From the NCBI RefSeq assembly GCF_918698115.1, contig NZ_CAKKLV010000004.1, positions 62,001-126,000 on the forward strand: a stretch of DNA of 64,000 nucleotides. The letters run 5' to 3'. Shown piece by piece: positions 36,683 through 45,441 of the stretch. The position numbers and the translations under genes are program-made. Under the pieces are notes generated by a model. The model ran no database searches. It saw only the letters and a list, made by a program, of their open reading frames with translations, and was not told where the DNA came from. Each line of letters starts with the position of its first letter. Position 1 is the first letter of the stretch. The DNA comes from Peribacillus sp. Bi96. GTDB lineage: Bacteria > Bacillota > Bacilli > Bacillales > DSM-1321.

Positions 36683-37651
36683 ATGGCGAATTGGAATGGA
36701 GATATTGCAAAAATTGCTTTGCCCACGCCGTTTGCAGTGGGTGATGTAAATGTTTACGTAGTTAAAGGGGATGCTTTAACGTTAATTGACACTGGAGTCA
36801 AAACGAAACGATCAAAGGAAGCTTTGATTCAGGGGCTTGGCGATTTGGGTCTAAAACTGTCTGATATCGAACAAATCATCTTGACCCATCATCATCCTGA
36901 TCATGCTGGTGCTCTTGATTTCTTTGATAAGGAAATTCCGGTTTATGGACATAAAAATAATCAACGCTGGCTGACTATCAGTGATGAATTCCTTGAAATC
37001 CATAATCGTTTTTTCCTTGATTATGCCACGAAGTTTGGAGTGGCAGAAGAGCTGAAAAGTAAACTGATCCATAACCGCGATGAAATCAGGTTCCTTAGTG
37101 AACGGAAGTTGCAGGGATACTTGGCTGAGGGGGATGAGCTTCCTGGCCTTCCAGGCTGGAAAACGATCGAGACTCCAGGGCATGCACAAAGCCATTTATC
37201 CTTCTACCGGGAAAGTGACGGTGTCATGATTGCAGGTGATCACTTACTTGCTAAGATTTCACCTAACCCATTAATGGAACCTCCGCTCCTTCCCGGCGGC
37301 TTGAGGCCTCGTCCGTTACTACAATATAACGCATCACTTCAGAAATTATTGGAATTCTCCATATCCACCGTGTACTCCGGACATGGATCCGAAGTTGCAG
37401 GTGATGCGGTTGCCGACTTGATTCAATATAGATTCGAACGGCAGCATAATCGGGCCATGCAGGTGAAAAGCATGCTTCAAGATAAGCCTTTATCGGTCTT
37501 TGAAGTGTGTCAGCAACTGTTTCCGAAAGTATACCTACAGGAAGTCGGTCTTACACTTTCGGAAACAGTCGGTCAACTGGACTATTTAGAAGATTTGGGT
37601 GAAGTCGAAACAGAAATCCAATCTGGAGTCATTCTATATTCAATCGCTTAA
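36683..37651 (+). CDS. yqjP: MBL-fold metallohydrolase (YqjP)
   Basis: A 322-residue metallo-beta-lactamase-fold hydrolase. The metal motif is LTHHHPDHAGALDFF near residue 70, with TPGHAQSHLSFY, GDHLLAKISP and a C-terminal SGHGSEV. The C-terminal 100 residues resemble the winged-helix-like extension of LACTB2/YqjP proteins. ATG 36683 follows AAGGTGG by 8 bases; the frame is open farther upstream without a ribosome site. It abuts yqjQ, as in B. subtilis. The substrate is unknown. Confidence 0.88.
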   Translation: MANWNGDIAKIALPTPFAVGDVNVYVVKGDALTLIDTGVKTKRSKEALIQGLGDLGLKLSDIEQIILTHHHPDHAGALDFFDKEIPVYGHKNNQRWLTISDEFLEIHNRFFLDYATKFGVAEELKSKLIHNRDEIRFLSERKLQGYLAEGDELPGLPGWKTIETPGHAQSHLSFYRESDGVMIAGDHLLAKISPNPLMEPPLLPGGLRPRPLLQYNASLQKLLEFSISTVYSGHGSEVAGDAVADLIQYRFERQHNRAMQVKSMLQDKPLSVFEVCQQLFPKVYLQEVGLTLSETVGQLDYLEDLGEVETEIQSGVILYSIA

Positions 37652-37674
37652 TGTTCTTAAGGAGGCTCATTTTT

Positions 37675-38466
37675 TTGAATAAGTTGCAAGGGAAAGTAAT
37701 TGTTATTACCGGAGCTTCCGGAGGAATTGGCAAGGAAGTTGCAATCAAAGCGGCAAAGCAGGGAGGCCGTCTCGTTCTTTTGGCTAGAAGCCTGGATAAA
37801 TTACAACAGCTAAAGAATGAGCTAATCAACCAATTTGGGGTTGATGCATATGCATATAAGCTTGATGTTGCAGACACCGATCAGGTGAATAGGGTATTTA
37901 ATGACATCCATACCCAAATAGGTGAAGTGGATGTATTGGTCAACAATGCTGGTTTCGGCACGTTTAAAGAAGCCCAGGATACGGAATTAGACGAAACAAA
38001 GGCCATGTTTGCTGTCAACGTGATTGGATTGATGGCCTGTACAAAATTAGTGCTTCCGTATATGAAGCAGAGAAAATCAGGTCATATCATCAATATCGCT
38101 TCACAGGCCGGTAAAATTGCCACGCCTAAATCCACTTTGTATTCGTCGACCAAGTTTGCAGTTCTTGGCTATTCAAACGCACTTCGGCTTGAGTTGATGG
38201 AAGATCATGTTTTTGTGACCACAGTCAATCCTGGGCCTATAGAAACGAATTTCTTTAACATTGCGGATGAATCAGGAACATATTTAAAGAATGTTGAAAA
38301 ATTCATGCTTAAGCCTGAGGATGTCGCATCTAAAATCGTAGCGGTGATGCTGACCAATAAGAGGGAAATCAATCTCCCTGGCTGGATGGATTTCGCTGGG
38401 AAATGGTATAACATGTTTCCAAAGATCACCGAAACTTTAGGAAAAAAAGCATTTTTTAAAAAATAG
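37675..38466 (+). CDS. yqjQ: Short-chain dehydrogenase (YqjQ)
   Basis: A 263-residue NAD(P)-dependent oxidoreductase of the classical SDR family. It shows TGASGGIG (coenzyme site, residues 11-18), NNAG, and the catalytic Ser-Tyr-Lys (NIASQAGK, then YSSTKFA). AAGGAGG lies 9 bases before TTG 37675, which gives MNKLQGKVIVITG. ATG 37651, overlapping the yqjP stop, is the in-frame alternative but precedes the ribosome site. Substrate unknown. Confidence 0.9.
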   Translation: MNKLQGKVIVITGASGGIGKEVAIKAAKQGGRLVLLARSLDKLQQLKNELINQFGVDAYAYKLDVADTDQVNRVFNDIHTQIGEVDVLVNNAGFGTFKEAQDTELDETKAMFAVNVIGLMACTKLVLPYMKQRKSGHIINIASQAGKIATPKSTLYSSTKFAVLGYSNALRLELMEDHVFVTTVNPGPIETNFFNIADESGTYLKNVEKFMLKPEDVASKIVAVMLTNKREINLPGWMDFAGKWYNMFPKITETLGKKAFFKK

Positions 38467-38540
38467 GCTAGACTTTCGATAGCGCAAAAAGACGAAAGTC
38501 TAGCCTAAAAGGGGAGTGTCTAATGACATTCCCCTTTTGT
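38465..38540 (+). terminator. Tandem hairpins after yqjQ
   Basis: A perfect stem AGGCTAGACTTTCG/CGAAAGTCTAGCCT (38465-38506) is followed at once by AAAAGGGGAGTGTC/GACATTCCCCTTTT (38507-38538). The second is the likelier terminator. Confidence 0.8.
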
Positions 38541-38621
38541 GCGAAAATAAAAAGGAATTTATTTGAATAAATTGGTAACCATTTCATCGGGAAATCCGTC
38601 TATTTCTTAGGAGGGATTTTC

Positions 38622-39149
38622 ATGAAGATGGTAGTAAACCTTTTTATATATATACTAGTTTCCTTTATTCTGGGGAGCAGTCAATCCTCTGATTGGAGCA
38701 TGCATGAGGCTGTTGATAAAGGGGAAGATGGTTTCATTACCGATCTTGACGATAAAAAGATTTTGATTAAAGGGACGTACTATAAGGTGACCAACCATAC
38801 AGATATTCAAGATCAGCATGGTAAAGACCTCGATTATTCTGACTTGGAGATCGGGATGAAAGTAAAGCCATGGCACCGTGGTGGGGTCATGGAATCATTT
38901 CCTGGGAAAGCGGAAGCGGTGTTGATTCTTGTTTTGACGGACGAAAAGAGCTTAGCAGAACAAAGGGTGGTCACTGCTGCCATCGAGCATGTCAGCAAAG
39001 CGGAAAGTCAGCGATTCATGGTTCTCGAAGTCGTCCATTTACCCTCTGAGCATGTGTATAATATTGAAATGATGAATCGCTCCAACTTGGATTCATCATT
39101 CATGGTGACTGTAGAAGATTTAACGGATGAAATATTATATATAAAATAA
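38622..39149 (+). CDS. Secreted protein with DUF3221-like domain
   Basis: A 175-residue protein with an N-terminal hydrophobic segment (VVNLFIYILVSFILGSS) acting as signal peptide or anchor. A small beta-rich domain follows (GFITDLDDKKILIKGTYYKV, then YSDLEIGMKVKPWHRGG), of the kind found in YobA/DUF3221 proteins. The second half (RVVTAAIEHVSKAE) is less clear. GGAGGG precedes ATG 38622. It has its own terminator. The function is unknown and the family name is tentative. Confidence 0.6.
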   Translation: MKMVVNLFIYILVSFILGSSQSSDWSMHEAVDKGEDGFITDLDDKKILIKGTYYKVTNHTDIQDQHGKDLDYSDLEIGMKVKPWHRGGVMESFPGKAEAVLILVLTDEKSLAEQRVVTAAIEHVSKAESQRFMVLEVVHLPSEHVYNIEMMNRSNLDSSFMVTVEDLTDEILYIK

Positions 39150-39155
39150 ATCAAT

Positions 39156-39198
39156 AAAACCGGACTGAATCATTTATGAATTCTGTCCGGTTATTTTA
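39156..39198 (+). terminator. Terminator of the DUF3221-like gene
   Basis: AAAACCGGACTGAAT pairs with AATTCTGTCCGGTT and is followed by ATTTTA. Confidence 0.75.
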
Positions 39199-39237
39199 TG
39201 GGGATTCGCTCACAAGAAAGAGCTCATGTCCTGGATT

Positions 39238-39906
39238 TTATAAAGTTTTTGCACCTAGGTATTTCGGTTTCCAATAAGAGTTATCCATATCAGTGATGGT
39301 TATTCCTTTTGAAGACGTAGAACTAATGAATTGACCATTTCCGATATAGATCCCAACATGTGATACTCCTGTTCTTCCAGAAGAAGTATCAAAGAATACA
39401 AGATCACCCTTAGATGGTGAAGATACTTTTAAACCAGTATTGGAATAGAGTAATGATGCTGTACGCGGTAAGGTAATTCCTTGTGATTTCTGGAATACAT
39501 AATAGATGAAGCCTGAACAGTCAAATCCAGTTGGTGTTGTCCCGCCCCATTTGTAGGGTTTGCCGATTAAGGTTTTTGCATAGCTGATCAAGCTGGTATT
39601 ATTGACCTTATAAACACCAAGCGCATTAAATGTGCCGCGGCCGGCAATTCCGTCGGCAGTTAATCCTTTAGCTTTCTGGAATTTTTTTACTGCTGATACA
39701 GAATAGGTGCCGTAATATGTAGTCAGTGAACCTGAATATGTGAAATAACCTTTGGTTTTTAAAAGTTGTTGTAGTTGTTTGACATCGCTATGTGTCATTC
39801 CGGGTCTGAGGGTTTGATCTCCGATATTTGCAAAGGCTTGCAGTGGGGTTAGCATCATGGCAGATGCAACAGCAGCTGAAGCGATCCATTTCTTCATAAT
39901 TTTCAT
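39238..39906 (-). CDS. Secreted peptidoglycan endopeptidase (PG-binding and NlpC/P60 domains)
   Basis: A signal peptide (residues 1-26, ending in AFA) is followed by a PG_binding_1 domain (LRPGMTHSDVKQLQQLLKTKGYF, about residues 32-92). The NlpC/P60 domain has the catalytic Cys in FDCSGFIYYVF, His in VSHVGIYIGNG and a later polar residue. Such enzymes cut D-gamma-glutamyl-meso-diaminopimelate bonds in the cell wall. Length is 222 residues. It is transcribed on its own from the - strand. Confidence 0.9.
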   Translation of the reverse strand: MKIMKKWIASAAVASAMMLTPLQAFANIGDQTLRPGMTHSDVKQLQQLLKTKGYFTYSGSLTTYYGTYSVSAVKKFQKAKGLTADGIAGRGTFNALGVYKVNNTSLISYAKTLIGKPYKWGGTTPTGFDCSGFIYYVFQKSQGITLPRTASLLYSNTGLKVSSPSKGDLVFFDTSSGRTGVSHVGIYIGNGQFISSTSSKGITITDMDNSYWKPKYLGAKTL

Positions 39907-40244
39907 TTCCTCTCTATCTATCTCTCTATTATTCTTAACAATATTATCCTACAATACCATTATGACAATTAGACATAATTTTGGTTACAATTTCATTACA
40001 AAAAATGAGTAGTAAGACTAAAGTTAATGTGGACGAAAGTCTGTTGAAATGGGTAAAAAAATTTAATAAAACTAAGTATTTGGGCATGGTTTAAATTATT
40101 CAAGCTACGAATTTATCTATTTTAAAAAAACTATATGGATACTAAGGGATATTTTGTTATTTTATCAATTTTTAGGTTTGATTATATTTTTCGAGGAAAT
40201 TACATTAAAAAGTAGAAATTTGTATGAAAACTTCCATTGAATAA

Positions 40245-40295
40245 GAACGTATATTCGGTTAAAGTTATGAATATAATAAAAGCGAACATATATTC
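40245..40295 (+). promoter_or_regulatory. Two LexA (SOS) boxes ahead of the second Y-family polymerase
   Basis: GAACGTATATTC at 40245-40256 and GAACATATATTC at 40284-40295 each differ by one base from the Bacillus SOS box GAAC-N4-GTTC. They flank a TATAAT at 40272-40277 just upstream of the gene, the right place for LexA repression. The earlier part of the 39907-40311 gap is AT-rich without other signals. Confidence 0.7.
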
Positions 40296-40311
40296 TTGTT
40301 AGGGTGAAGAA

Positions 40312-41571
40312 ATGATGGATTATGGGACGATGCCGAAACAATCAATTATGTGTATCGATATGAAAAGTTTTTATGCAAGCTGTTCAGCGGTCATGCTTGG
40401 TTTGAACCCACTTGATTGTTATTTAGCGGTGGTTGGTGATTTGAAGAGGACGGGGAGCATTGTGCTTGCGGCTTCTCCAAAGATGAAGAAGGAGTTTGGC
40501 ATCAAGACAGGTTCGCGGATGTTCGAGATTCCGAATGATCCAAGAATTGTCGTCGTTGAACCCAAAATGGCGACCTATTTAAGGGTTGCGACGGAAATCA
40601 CCCGTTTGTTTAACCGTTATGTGCCCAAAGAAGCGATTCACGTGTACAGTGTGGACGAAAGTTTTGTGAAAGTCGATGGTGCCGCTTCTTTATGGGGAGA
40701 TGCCCGGGTGATAGCTGAAAAGATAAAAGATGAAATCGAACGGGAATTACAGCTTCCCTGTGCCATTGGAATTGGTCCGAACATGCTTATGGCAAAACTT
40801 TGTCTTGATTTGGAAGCCAAACATGTAGGGATTGCCGAATGGAAGTATGAGGATGTGCCAAGCAAATTATGGCCGATTTCCCCACTTCGTGAAATGTGGG
40901 GAATCGGCAGGCGCGTAGAAAAAACCCTTCATGGAATGGGAATATTTACGGTTGGGCAGCTTGCCAATTATGATCTTGAATTACTTGAAGCGAAGTTTGG
41001 AATTATGGGCAATCAGCTTTACCATCATGCGTGGGGAATAGATTTATCGGACATGGGGGCAGTGATCATCGAAGGACAGGTCAGCTTTGGCAAAAGTCAG
41101 ATTCTGCTGCGGGATTATAAGGAGGAGCATGAGGTAAAGCAGGTTATGCTGGAAATTTGCGAAGAAGTTGGAAGAAGGGCACGCACCCACCGCAAGGCAG
41201 GAAGGACGGTCAGTTTAAGTATTGGTTACAGCAAGGATGAGTTTGGCGGAGGTTTCCATCGTTCGCGTTCGATTAGCGAACCGACCAACATTACGATGGA
41301 GTTATATAAAGTTTGCCTGGAGCTTTTTCGTGAGAACTATAAGCAAAAAACGGTTCGGAGCATAGAGGTCAGACTCTCGAATATTGTGGATGATAACGAG
41401 ATGCAGCTGACTTTATTTGATGCTTCGCGCTGGAAGAAGCGGGAGTTGAGTTACACGGTTGATCGAATCCGCCATAAATATGGATCCAAATCGTTATTGC
41501 GTGCAGTTTCGTATACCGAAGCAGGCACAGCTGTTTACCGAAGCAGGCTGCTTGGCGGGCATAAGGCGTGA
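40312..41571 (+). CDS. polY2: SOS-induced Y-family DNA polymerase (PolY2/UvrX type, YqjW)
   Basis: A 419-residue error-prone translesion polymerase. Catalytic motifs are CIDMKSFYASCSAV near residue 14 and VYSVDESFVKVDG near residue 110. It has helix-hairpin-helix sequence (MWGIGRRVEKTLHGMGI) and a clamp-binding QLTLF near residue 365. Two LexA boxes lie upstream, so it is DNA-damage induced. Starts at ATG 40312 or 40315. The yolD-like gene follows with a 26-base gap, a pairing typical of these polymerases in Bacillus. Confidence 0.93.
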   Translation: MMDYGTMPKQSIMCIDMKSFYASCSAVMLGLNPLDCYLAVVGDLKRTGSIVLAASPKMKKEFGIKTGSRMFEIPNDPRIVVVEPKMATYLRVATEITRLFNRYVPKEAIHVYSVDESFVKVDGAASLWGDARVIAEKIKDEIERELQLPCAIGIGPNMLMAKLCLDLEAKHVGIAEWKYEDVPSKLWPISPLREMWGIGRRVEKTLHGMGIFTVGQLANYDLELLEAKFGIMGNQLYHHAWGIDLSDMGAVIIEGQVSFGKSQILLRDYKEEHEVKQVMLEICEEVGRRARTHRKAGRTVSLSIGYSKDEFGGGFHRSRSISEPTNITMELYKVCLELFRENYKQKTVRSIEVRLSNIVDDNEMQLTLFDASRWKKRELSYTVDRIRHKYGSKSLLRAVSYTEAGTAVYRSRLLGGHKA

Positions 41572-41597
41572 GGCTGAATTTGAAGGGAGGGAAAAGA

Positions 41598-41930
41598 ATG
41601 ATTCGTGATCGCGGCCGTATCAAATGGACATCGATGATGTTGCCGGAGCATGTGAAAATGCTTCGGGATTGGGTGGTGGAGGATGGCTATGAAGCGAAGC
41701 GCATCGTGGATGAGCAGCAACTGGAAGAAATGAATGTGGTGATGGGGGAAGCGATGGAGGAAAGAAAGGATGTCACGGTTGCTCATTATGAAGGAAACCG
41801 GTATCAGCTGTTAATTGGCAGGATCCATTATTATAATGAGCTCACCCAAAAGCTTCATGTCGTCGATCGTTTTCAGCAGGCTCATTATATCAGGCTTTCT
41901 GATATAGCGGATGTAAGGATAATGGAATAA
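41598..41930 (+). CDS. yqjX: YolD-like protein (YqjX), partner of the Y-family polymerase
   Basis: A 110-residue protein of the YolD family with the typical RGRIKWTSMMLPEHV start. YolD proteins are encoded next to UvrX/YqjW polymerases and are thought to regulate them, somewhat like UmuD. GGGAGGG lies 7 bases before ATG 41598. It is cotranscribed with the polymerase under LexA control. Confidence 0.9.
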   Translation: MIRDRGRIKWTSMMLPEHVKMLRDWVVEDGYEAKRIVDEQQLEEMNVVMGEAMEERKDVTVAHYEGNRYQLLIGRIHYYNELTQKLHVVDRFQQAHYIRLSDIADVRIME

Positions 41931-42138
41931 TGAAGCGAAGAGCTGTTCCCGGAGCCGGCCTTTCATTTTCGAAACAATTTCCGTCCTCTTTCATAATGGA
42001 AGGAAATCATCGGGGTATAAGAGAATCCGCACTTGTTAGCACAGTTAGCGGAGGAAAAGGAAGCAGGCAGTTTCGTTAACAGAAACGTTTTTATCGTTTA
42101 TAATGAGGAAATGCAAAGACTTCGGGAGGCATGTAATC

Positions 42139-42462
42139 ATGTATATTGAATGGACGGAAAGAGCGGCAGAGAAAATAGCCAGTAAGGTACAGGGGCAAAA
42201 AGGATATTTACAGTTGAAATATGATACGGATGGCTGTGGCTGCGTTGTAAGTGGCGTGACGGCGCTATGGCTGGTCAACGAACTTGAAGAAGGTACCGAA
42301 AAAGCGGAAACGAACGGACTCCCTCTGTACGTAGAAACATCAAAAATGATTTTTCTGGATGAAGTCATGAAAATAGACTTTGTGCCGGAAGCGAACAGCT
42401 TTCAGTTAAAAAGTCCGAATCAAATCTTAAATCCGAGGATGAGCTATTTTAATAAAATCTAA
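42139..42462 (+). CDS. yqkB: YqkB, HesB/IscA-type iron-sulfur biogenesis domain protein
   Basis: A 107-residue protein, the same length as B. subtilis YqkB. The HesB-like domain shows DTDGCGCVVSG with adjacent cysteines near residues 33-35, but lacks the usual C-terminal CGC pair of A-type carriers. An Fe-S carrier role is therefore uncertain. GGGAGG is 9 bases before ATG 42139. Monocistronic with its own terminator. Confidence 0.88.
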   Translation: MYIEWTERAAEKIASKVQGQKGYLQLKYDTDGCGCVVSGVTALWLVNELEEGTEKAETNGLPLYVETSKMIFLDEVMKIDFVPEANSFQLKSPNQILNPRMSYFNKI

Positions 42463-42468
42463 CGCAGC

Positions 42469-42498
42469 AAAGAGGGAATCTTGGATACCCTCTCTTTT
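42469..42498 (+). terminator. Terminator between yqkB and yqkD
   Basis: AAAGAGGG and CCCTCTCTTTT pair around ATCTTGGATA. It lies between convergent genes and may serve both. Confidence 0.75.
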
Positions 42499-42503
42499 CC
42501 TTC

Positions 42504-43403
42504 TCAGACAAGTTTGAGAAACTGATCGATTTGATTTTCATATTCTTGTGGATTTTCATTATAAGATTGAGCGTGGGCCCCTTTTTTAGCAATATACAGC
42601 TGCTTTGGGCCCTCTTTTGCTGCATATAATTCCATCGTCATGGAAGCGGGGATGAAGCTGTCATTTTCACTATGGATGAAGAGCACGGGGTTTCGGATGT
42701 TTTTCATATAATTGATCGGGGACACTTCATTTGTCCAATATCCGTCACGAAGTTTGATGAACGTACGCCCAAGCGGAAACACGGTCCAAGCGGGAATTGG
42801 GATTTTCAGCTTGAGCTGGTGTTTGATCTGATCCTCGAAATTTGAAAATGGACAATCGGCAATGTAAAAATCAGCGCCATCTTCAAGCATTCCGGCATAT
42901 AAAAGAAGGGTTACCGCCCCCATGGATTCCCCATGAATGCCAATGTGAAGATCGGGACCTTTACGTCTTTTCAATTCATCGATAACGGCCTTCAGGTCGA
43001 ATTTTTCATAATGTCCATAACTGCTCGTCTTGCCACCAGAATCCCCATGACGGCGGTGGTCATAAATGATGGCATTGAAGCCCCGCTTAAGAAAAATATT
43101 CATGTACTTAATCGAATTGACTTTGTTCTCCGTCACACCATGAGAAATGACTACCCACTTATTGGTTTCATACGGTTCGATAAATAAACATTTCAAGGAA
43201 TATCCGGATGGTGAAGGTATCCATATTTCCGTTTTAGGCAGATTATCGAAATCCTCCCTAATCAGGCGTTTAGCCAGGATTTCACGATTTTGGATAAAAT
43301 CATCTTCCTTCTTTTTCATGTACATGATCCGATTGGAAAAATAAATGCCGACGCCGATGATATAGGTTAGAATTCCAGCTATTACGAGCCACCATTTTTT
43401 CAT
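42504..43403 (-). CDS. yqkD: Membrane-anchored alpha/beta hydrolase (YqkD)
   Basis: A 299-residue serine hydrolase. An N-terminal transmembrane anchor (WWLVIAGILTYIIGVGIYF) is followed by an alpha/beta fold with the nucleophile elbow GIHGESMGA near residue 150, a late Asp (SENDSFIP) and His (KGAHAQS) completing the triad. GGAGGAGC lies before the ATG at 43403. It is collinear with B. subtilis yqkD. Substrate unknown. Confidence 0.88.
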   Translation of the reverse strand: MKKWWLVIAGILTYIIGVGIYFSNRIMYMKKKEDDFIQNREILAKRLIREDFDNLPKTEIWIPSPSGYSLKCLFIEPYETNKWVVISHGVTENKVNSIKYMNIFLKRGFNAIIYDHRRHGDSGGKTSSYGHYEKFDLKAVIDELKRRKGPDLHIGIHGESMGAVTLLLYAGMLEDGADFYIADCPFSNFEDQIKHQLKLKIPIPAWTVFPLGRTFIKLRDGYWTNEVSPINYMKNIRNPVLFIHSENDSFIPASMTMELYAAKEGPKQLYIAKKGAHAQSYNENPQEYENQIDQFLKLV

Positions 43404-43535
43404 GAATGCTCCTCCTTGGTTGATTTTCTTTATTTTACCATGAGGGAAATGGGAAAACACTGTTTTGAAAACCTAACGAGAAAAACGGCAATCGTGATAT
43501 AATGATTTCATTATACTGGCTAGGAGGTTTTAAGG

Positions 43536-43796
43536 ATGAAAAAGAAACAGCCGCGCAATCAAAATCAAAGTAAAAACCAAGATAAAGATTCATCATCATT
43601 GAAACTTGGTGATATGCTCAATCAAGATATCATGTCCCAGCTTCGTCAAAAACAAAAAGAATTGAATGAGGCTGAAGTGGAGAAAAAGGCAGCGGAAGAA
43701 GAAAAAAAACGTGCAGAAAGAAAACAGCGTGAGAAAAACAAATCATTCGAAGAGCTATTGGGTGAAAGCAATCTGAACTGGAAGAACTATAAATAA
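43536..43796 (+). CDS. yqkE: YqkE/DUF3886 small charged protein
   Basis: An 86-residue hydrophilic protein. A Gln/Asn/Lys-rich start leads to a long predicted coiled coil (LRQKQKELNEAEVEKKAAEE, about residues 34-70) and a conserved SFEELLGESNLNWKNYK tail. It matches the DUF3886 family seen as YqkE in B. subtilis at this place. AGGAGG precedes ATG 43536. Function unknown. Confidence 0.82.
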   Translation: MKKKQPRNQNQSKNQDKDSSSLKLGDMLNQDIMSQLRQKQKELNEAEVEKKAAEEEKKRAERKQREKNKSFEELLGESNLNWKNYK

Positions 43797-43982
43797 AATA
43801 AAGAAAAAAAGGAGCGGCATAAGAAAGAGGGCTGTCTCCCTTTTTGGACTTGATTCATCGATAAAAAGAACCATTCTTTAGAAAAACAGACTATTCCTTT
43901 ATTTTATAAAGTATAACGATTATATTAGAGGTAAGTTCGATATGCATTCATATCGGATGGACTACTACTAGCTGGTGATTTG

Positions 43983-44420
43983 ATGCAAAGTAAAATAGAA
44001 AATGTACTGGAAGACCAATTATGTTTCCTGCTTTATGCAAGTTCAAGGGAAATGACGAAAAAATATAAACCGCTGCTTGATAAACTCGAAGTGACATATC
44101 CACAGTACCTCGTTCTCCTTCTACTATGGGAGCAGGATACACTTACAGTCAAAAAACTAGGGGAATTACTTGCCCTGGACTCAGGGACGCTTACCCCCAT
44201 GTTAAAACGAATGGAACAGAATGGTCTGATTGTCCGTGAACGTTCCACTCAAGATGAACGGTCTGTCATGATTCAGCTGACGGAAAAAGGAATGGGTTTA
44301 CATGAAGAGGCTTGTTTCATTCCCGATCGCATTTCAGCTATGTCGGGTGAGGATAAGAAGGTGGTCGAGGATTTGAAAGCCTCGCTGCTCCAACTATTGA
44401 AAACATTACAGAAATTTTAG
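43983..44420 (+). CDS. ohrR: OhrR, organic-peroxide-sensing MarR repressor
   Basis: A MarR-family winged-helix repressor with the single reactive Cys of OhrR near the N terminus (EDQLCFLLYASSREMTKKYK, Cys about residue 14). Oxidation of that Cys by organic peroxides releases DNA. The recognition region (DSGTLTPMLKRMEQNGLI) and wing (RSTQDERS) are clear. Length is 145 residues from ATG 43983; a TTG lies one codon earlier and the ribosome site is weak. The ohr peroxidase gene lies at 44.7-45.1 kb on the other strand with a matching operator. Confidence 0.92.
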   Translation: MQSKIENVLEDQLCFLLYASSREMTKKYKPLLDKLEVTYPQYLVLLLLWEQDTLTVKKLGELLALDSGTLTPMLKRMEQNGLIVRERSTQDERSVMIQLTEKGMGLHEEACFIPDRISAMSGEDKKVVEDLKASLLQLLKTLQKF

Positions 44421-44430
44421 CGAAAAGAAA

Positions 44431-44458
44431 AAAACGCTTGGGATAGCTCAAGCGTTTA
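44431..44458 (+). terminator. Terminator of ohrR
   Basis: AAACGCTTG pairs with CAAGCGTTT around GGATAGCT. A second hairpin with the same core, CGCTTGGG/CCCAAGTG then TTTTTT, sits at 44624-44650. Confidence 0.6.
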
Positions 44459-44463
44459 GTTTG

Positions 44464-44585
44464 TAGACAAAAAGGTTTCGGATTGGTCTCATTCCGAAAC
44501 CTTTTTGATTTTTTATTGGTTTAAAGCAGTTATAGAGAATAGCGACCTCTCCAAGGTCATTATTTAGGCGATTTATTGGGTCAGA
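44464..44585 (-). repeat. IS1182-type 3' end repeat, copy B
   Basis: The sequence from TAGACAAAAAGGTTTCGG through ACCTTTTTGATTTTTTATTGG and on to GCAGTTATAGAGAATAG is shared with copies at 26.4 kb (inverted) and 60.1 kb. Its stem (AAAAAGGTTTCGG/CCGAAACCTTTTT) resembles a terminator. The tail, read on the - strand, looks like a decayed transposase C terminus (VAILYNCFKPIKNQKGFG). It lies between ohrR and ohr, which are adjacent in many bacilli. Confidence 0.65.
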
Positions 44586-44655
44586 TCAACTCCATTATTA
44601 TCGAGTTTGTCCACAGTCTGAATCGCTTGGGGAGCCCAAGTGTTTTTTAAAATTA

Positions 44656-45084
44656 TTAATCTACATCGACTTCAATAGTGACGTCCACATTGCCGTTGAT
44701 GGCTTTTGAATAAGGGCACATTTGATGCGCTTTATGAACAAGTGTTTCAAATGTCACTTTATCGATTCCAGATCCCTTCACAGCTAAAGTGACAGCTAAG
44801 CTGTACTGGTGCATTTCCCCCATCAATAAACTGACACTGGCGGTGACTTTGGAATCAAATGAAAGGCGTTCAATTTTACCGACTGATTGCAAAGCACTAT
44901 CAAAACATGCAGCATATCCAGCAGCGAAAAGCTGTTCCGGATTGGATGCTTCAGGCATCTGTTTGGCCCTTGGTGTTCCAGGCATCGCTATATCAACCGT
45001 AAAGTTACCATCAGCAGAGATTGCTGTTCCTTCTCTTCCGCCATCAACCGTTACAGACGTTGTAAATAAAGTTTTTGTCATCAT
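44656..45084 (-). CDS. ohrA: Organic hydroperoxide resistance protein (Ohr)
   Basis: A thiol peroxidase of the OsmC/Ohr family that reduces organic hydroperoxides. The two catalytic cysteines are in AAGYAACFDSAL (near residue 55) and HQMCPYSKA (near residue 119). Length is 142 residues from the ATG at 45084; ATG 45081 is equally possible, both near GGGAG. A much longer open frame upstream is not convincing. The OhrR-type operator in its promoter makes it the target of the nearby repressor. OhrA versus OhrB naming rests on that operator. Confidence 0.93.
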   Translation of the reverse strand: MMTKTLFTTSVTVDGGREGTAISADGNFTVDIAMPGTPRAKQMPEASNPEQLFAAGYAACFDSALQSVGKIERLSFDSKVTASVSLLMGEMHQYSLAVTLAVKGSGIDKVTFETLVHKAHQMCPYSKAINGNVDVTIEVDVD

Positions 45085-45117
45085 TATTTCTCCCTTGTCT
45101 TTGTATTTTAATTGTGC

Positions 45118-45130
45118 ACAATTGAATTGT
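45118..45130 (-). promoter_or_regulatory. OhrR operator upstream of ohr
   Basis: ACAATTGAATTGT is a perfect palindrome matching the core of the Bacillus OhrR site (TACAATT-AATTGTA). A second palindrome, TTGTGCACAA, overlaps it at 45113-45122. The remaining gap to 45441 holds only a GGCTGCCTAT/ATAAGGCAGCC hairpin (45366-45405) near the 3' end of yqkF and no gene I trust. Confidence 0.75.
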
Positions 45131-45441
45131 ACAACATCATTTTTAGAATAGCAATGAAAAAGAATAGTTGAAAAACAATTCGAATGGCATACTCTCGGTA
45201 ACATGGAGGCTAAGCTCTCCGTCACTTTTCCATCTCTGCTGGTTTGCAAATATTTTAGAAAAAGGAGGTAAAACTGTTGGGGGAAGCAAAGCGATAAGTG
45301 ATAGAAAACAGAAAGAGGGTACAGAAGAGCAGTATGGCGAAGAAAAAGCGAGGGAAACGGAAATAGGCTGCCTATCCCGCTGGTTAAACGGAGATAAGGC
45401 AGCCTACCGATGTCCATGATATTTAGTTTGATTGAATCATT

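Noticed and set aside
45168..45419. 83-codon ORF upstream of ohr
   Set aside because: It has no good start and crosses the promoter region and a hairpin; its Lys/Glu-rich end looks like chance.
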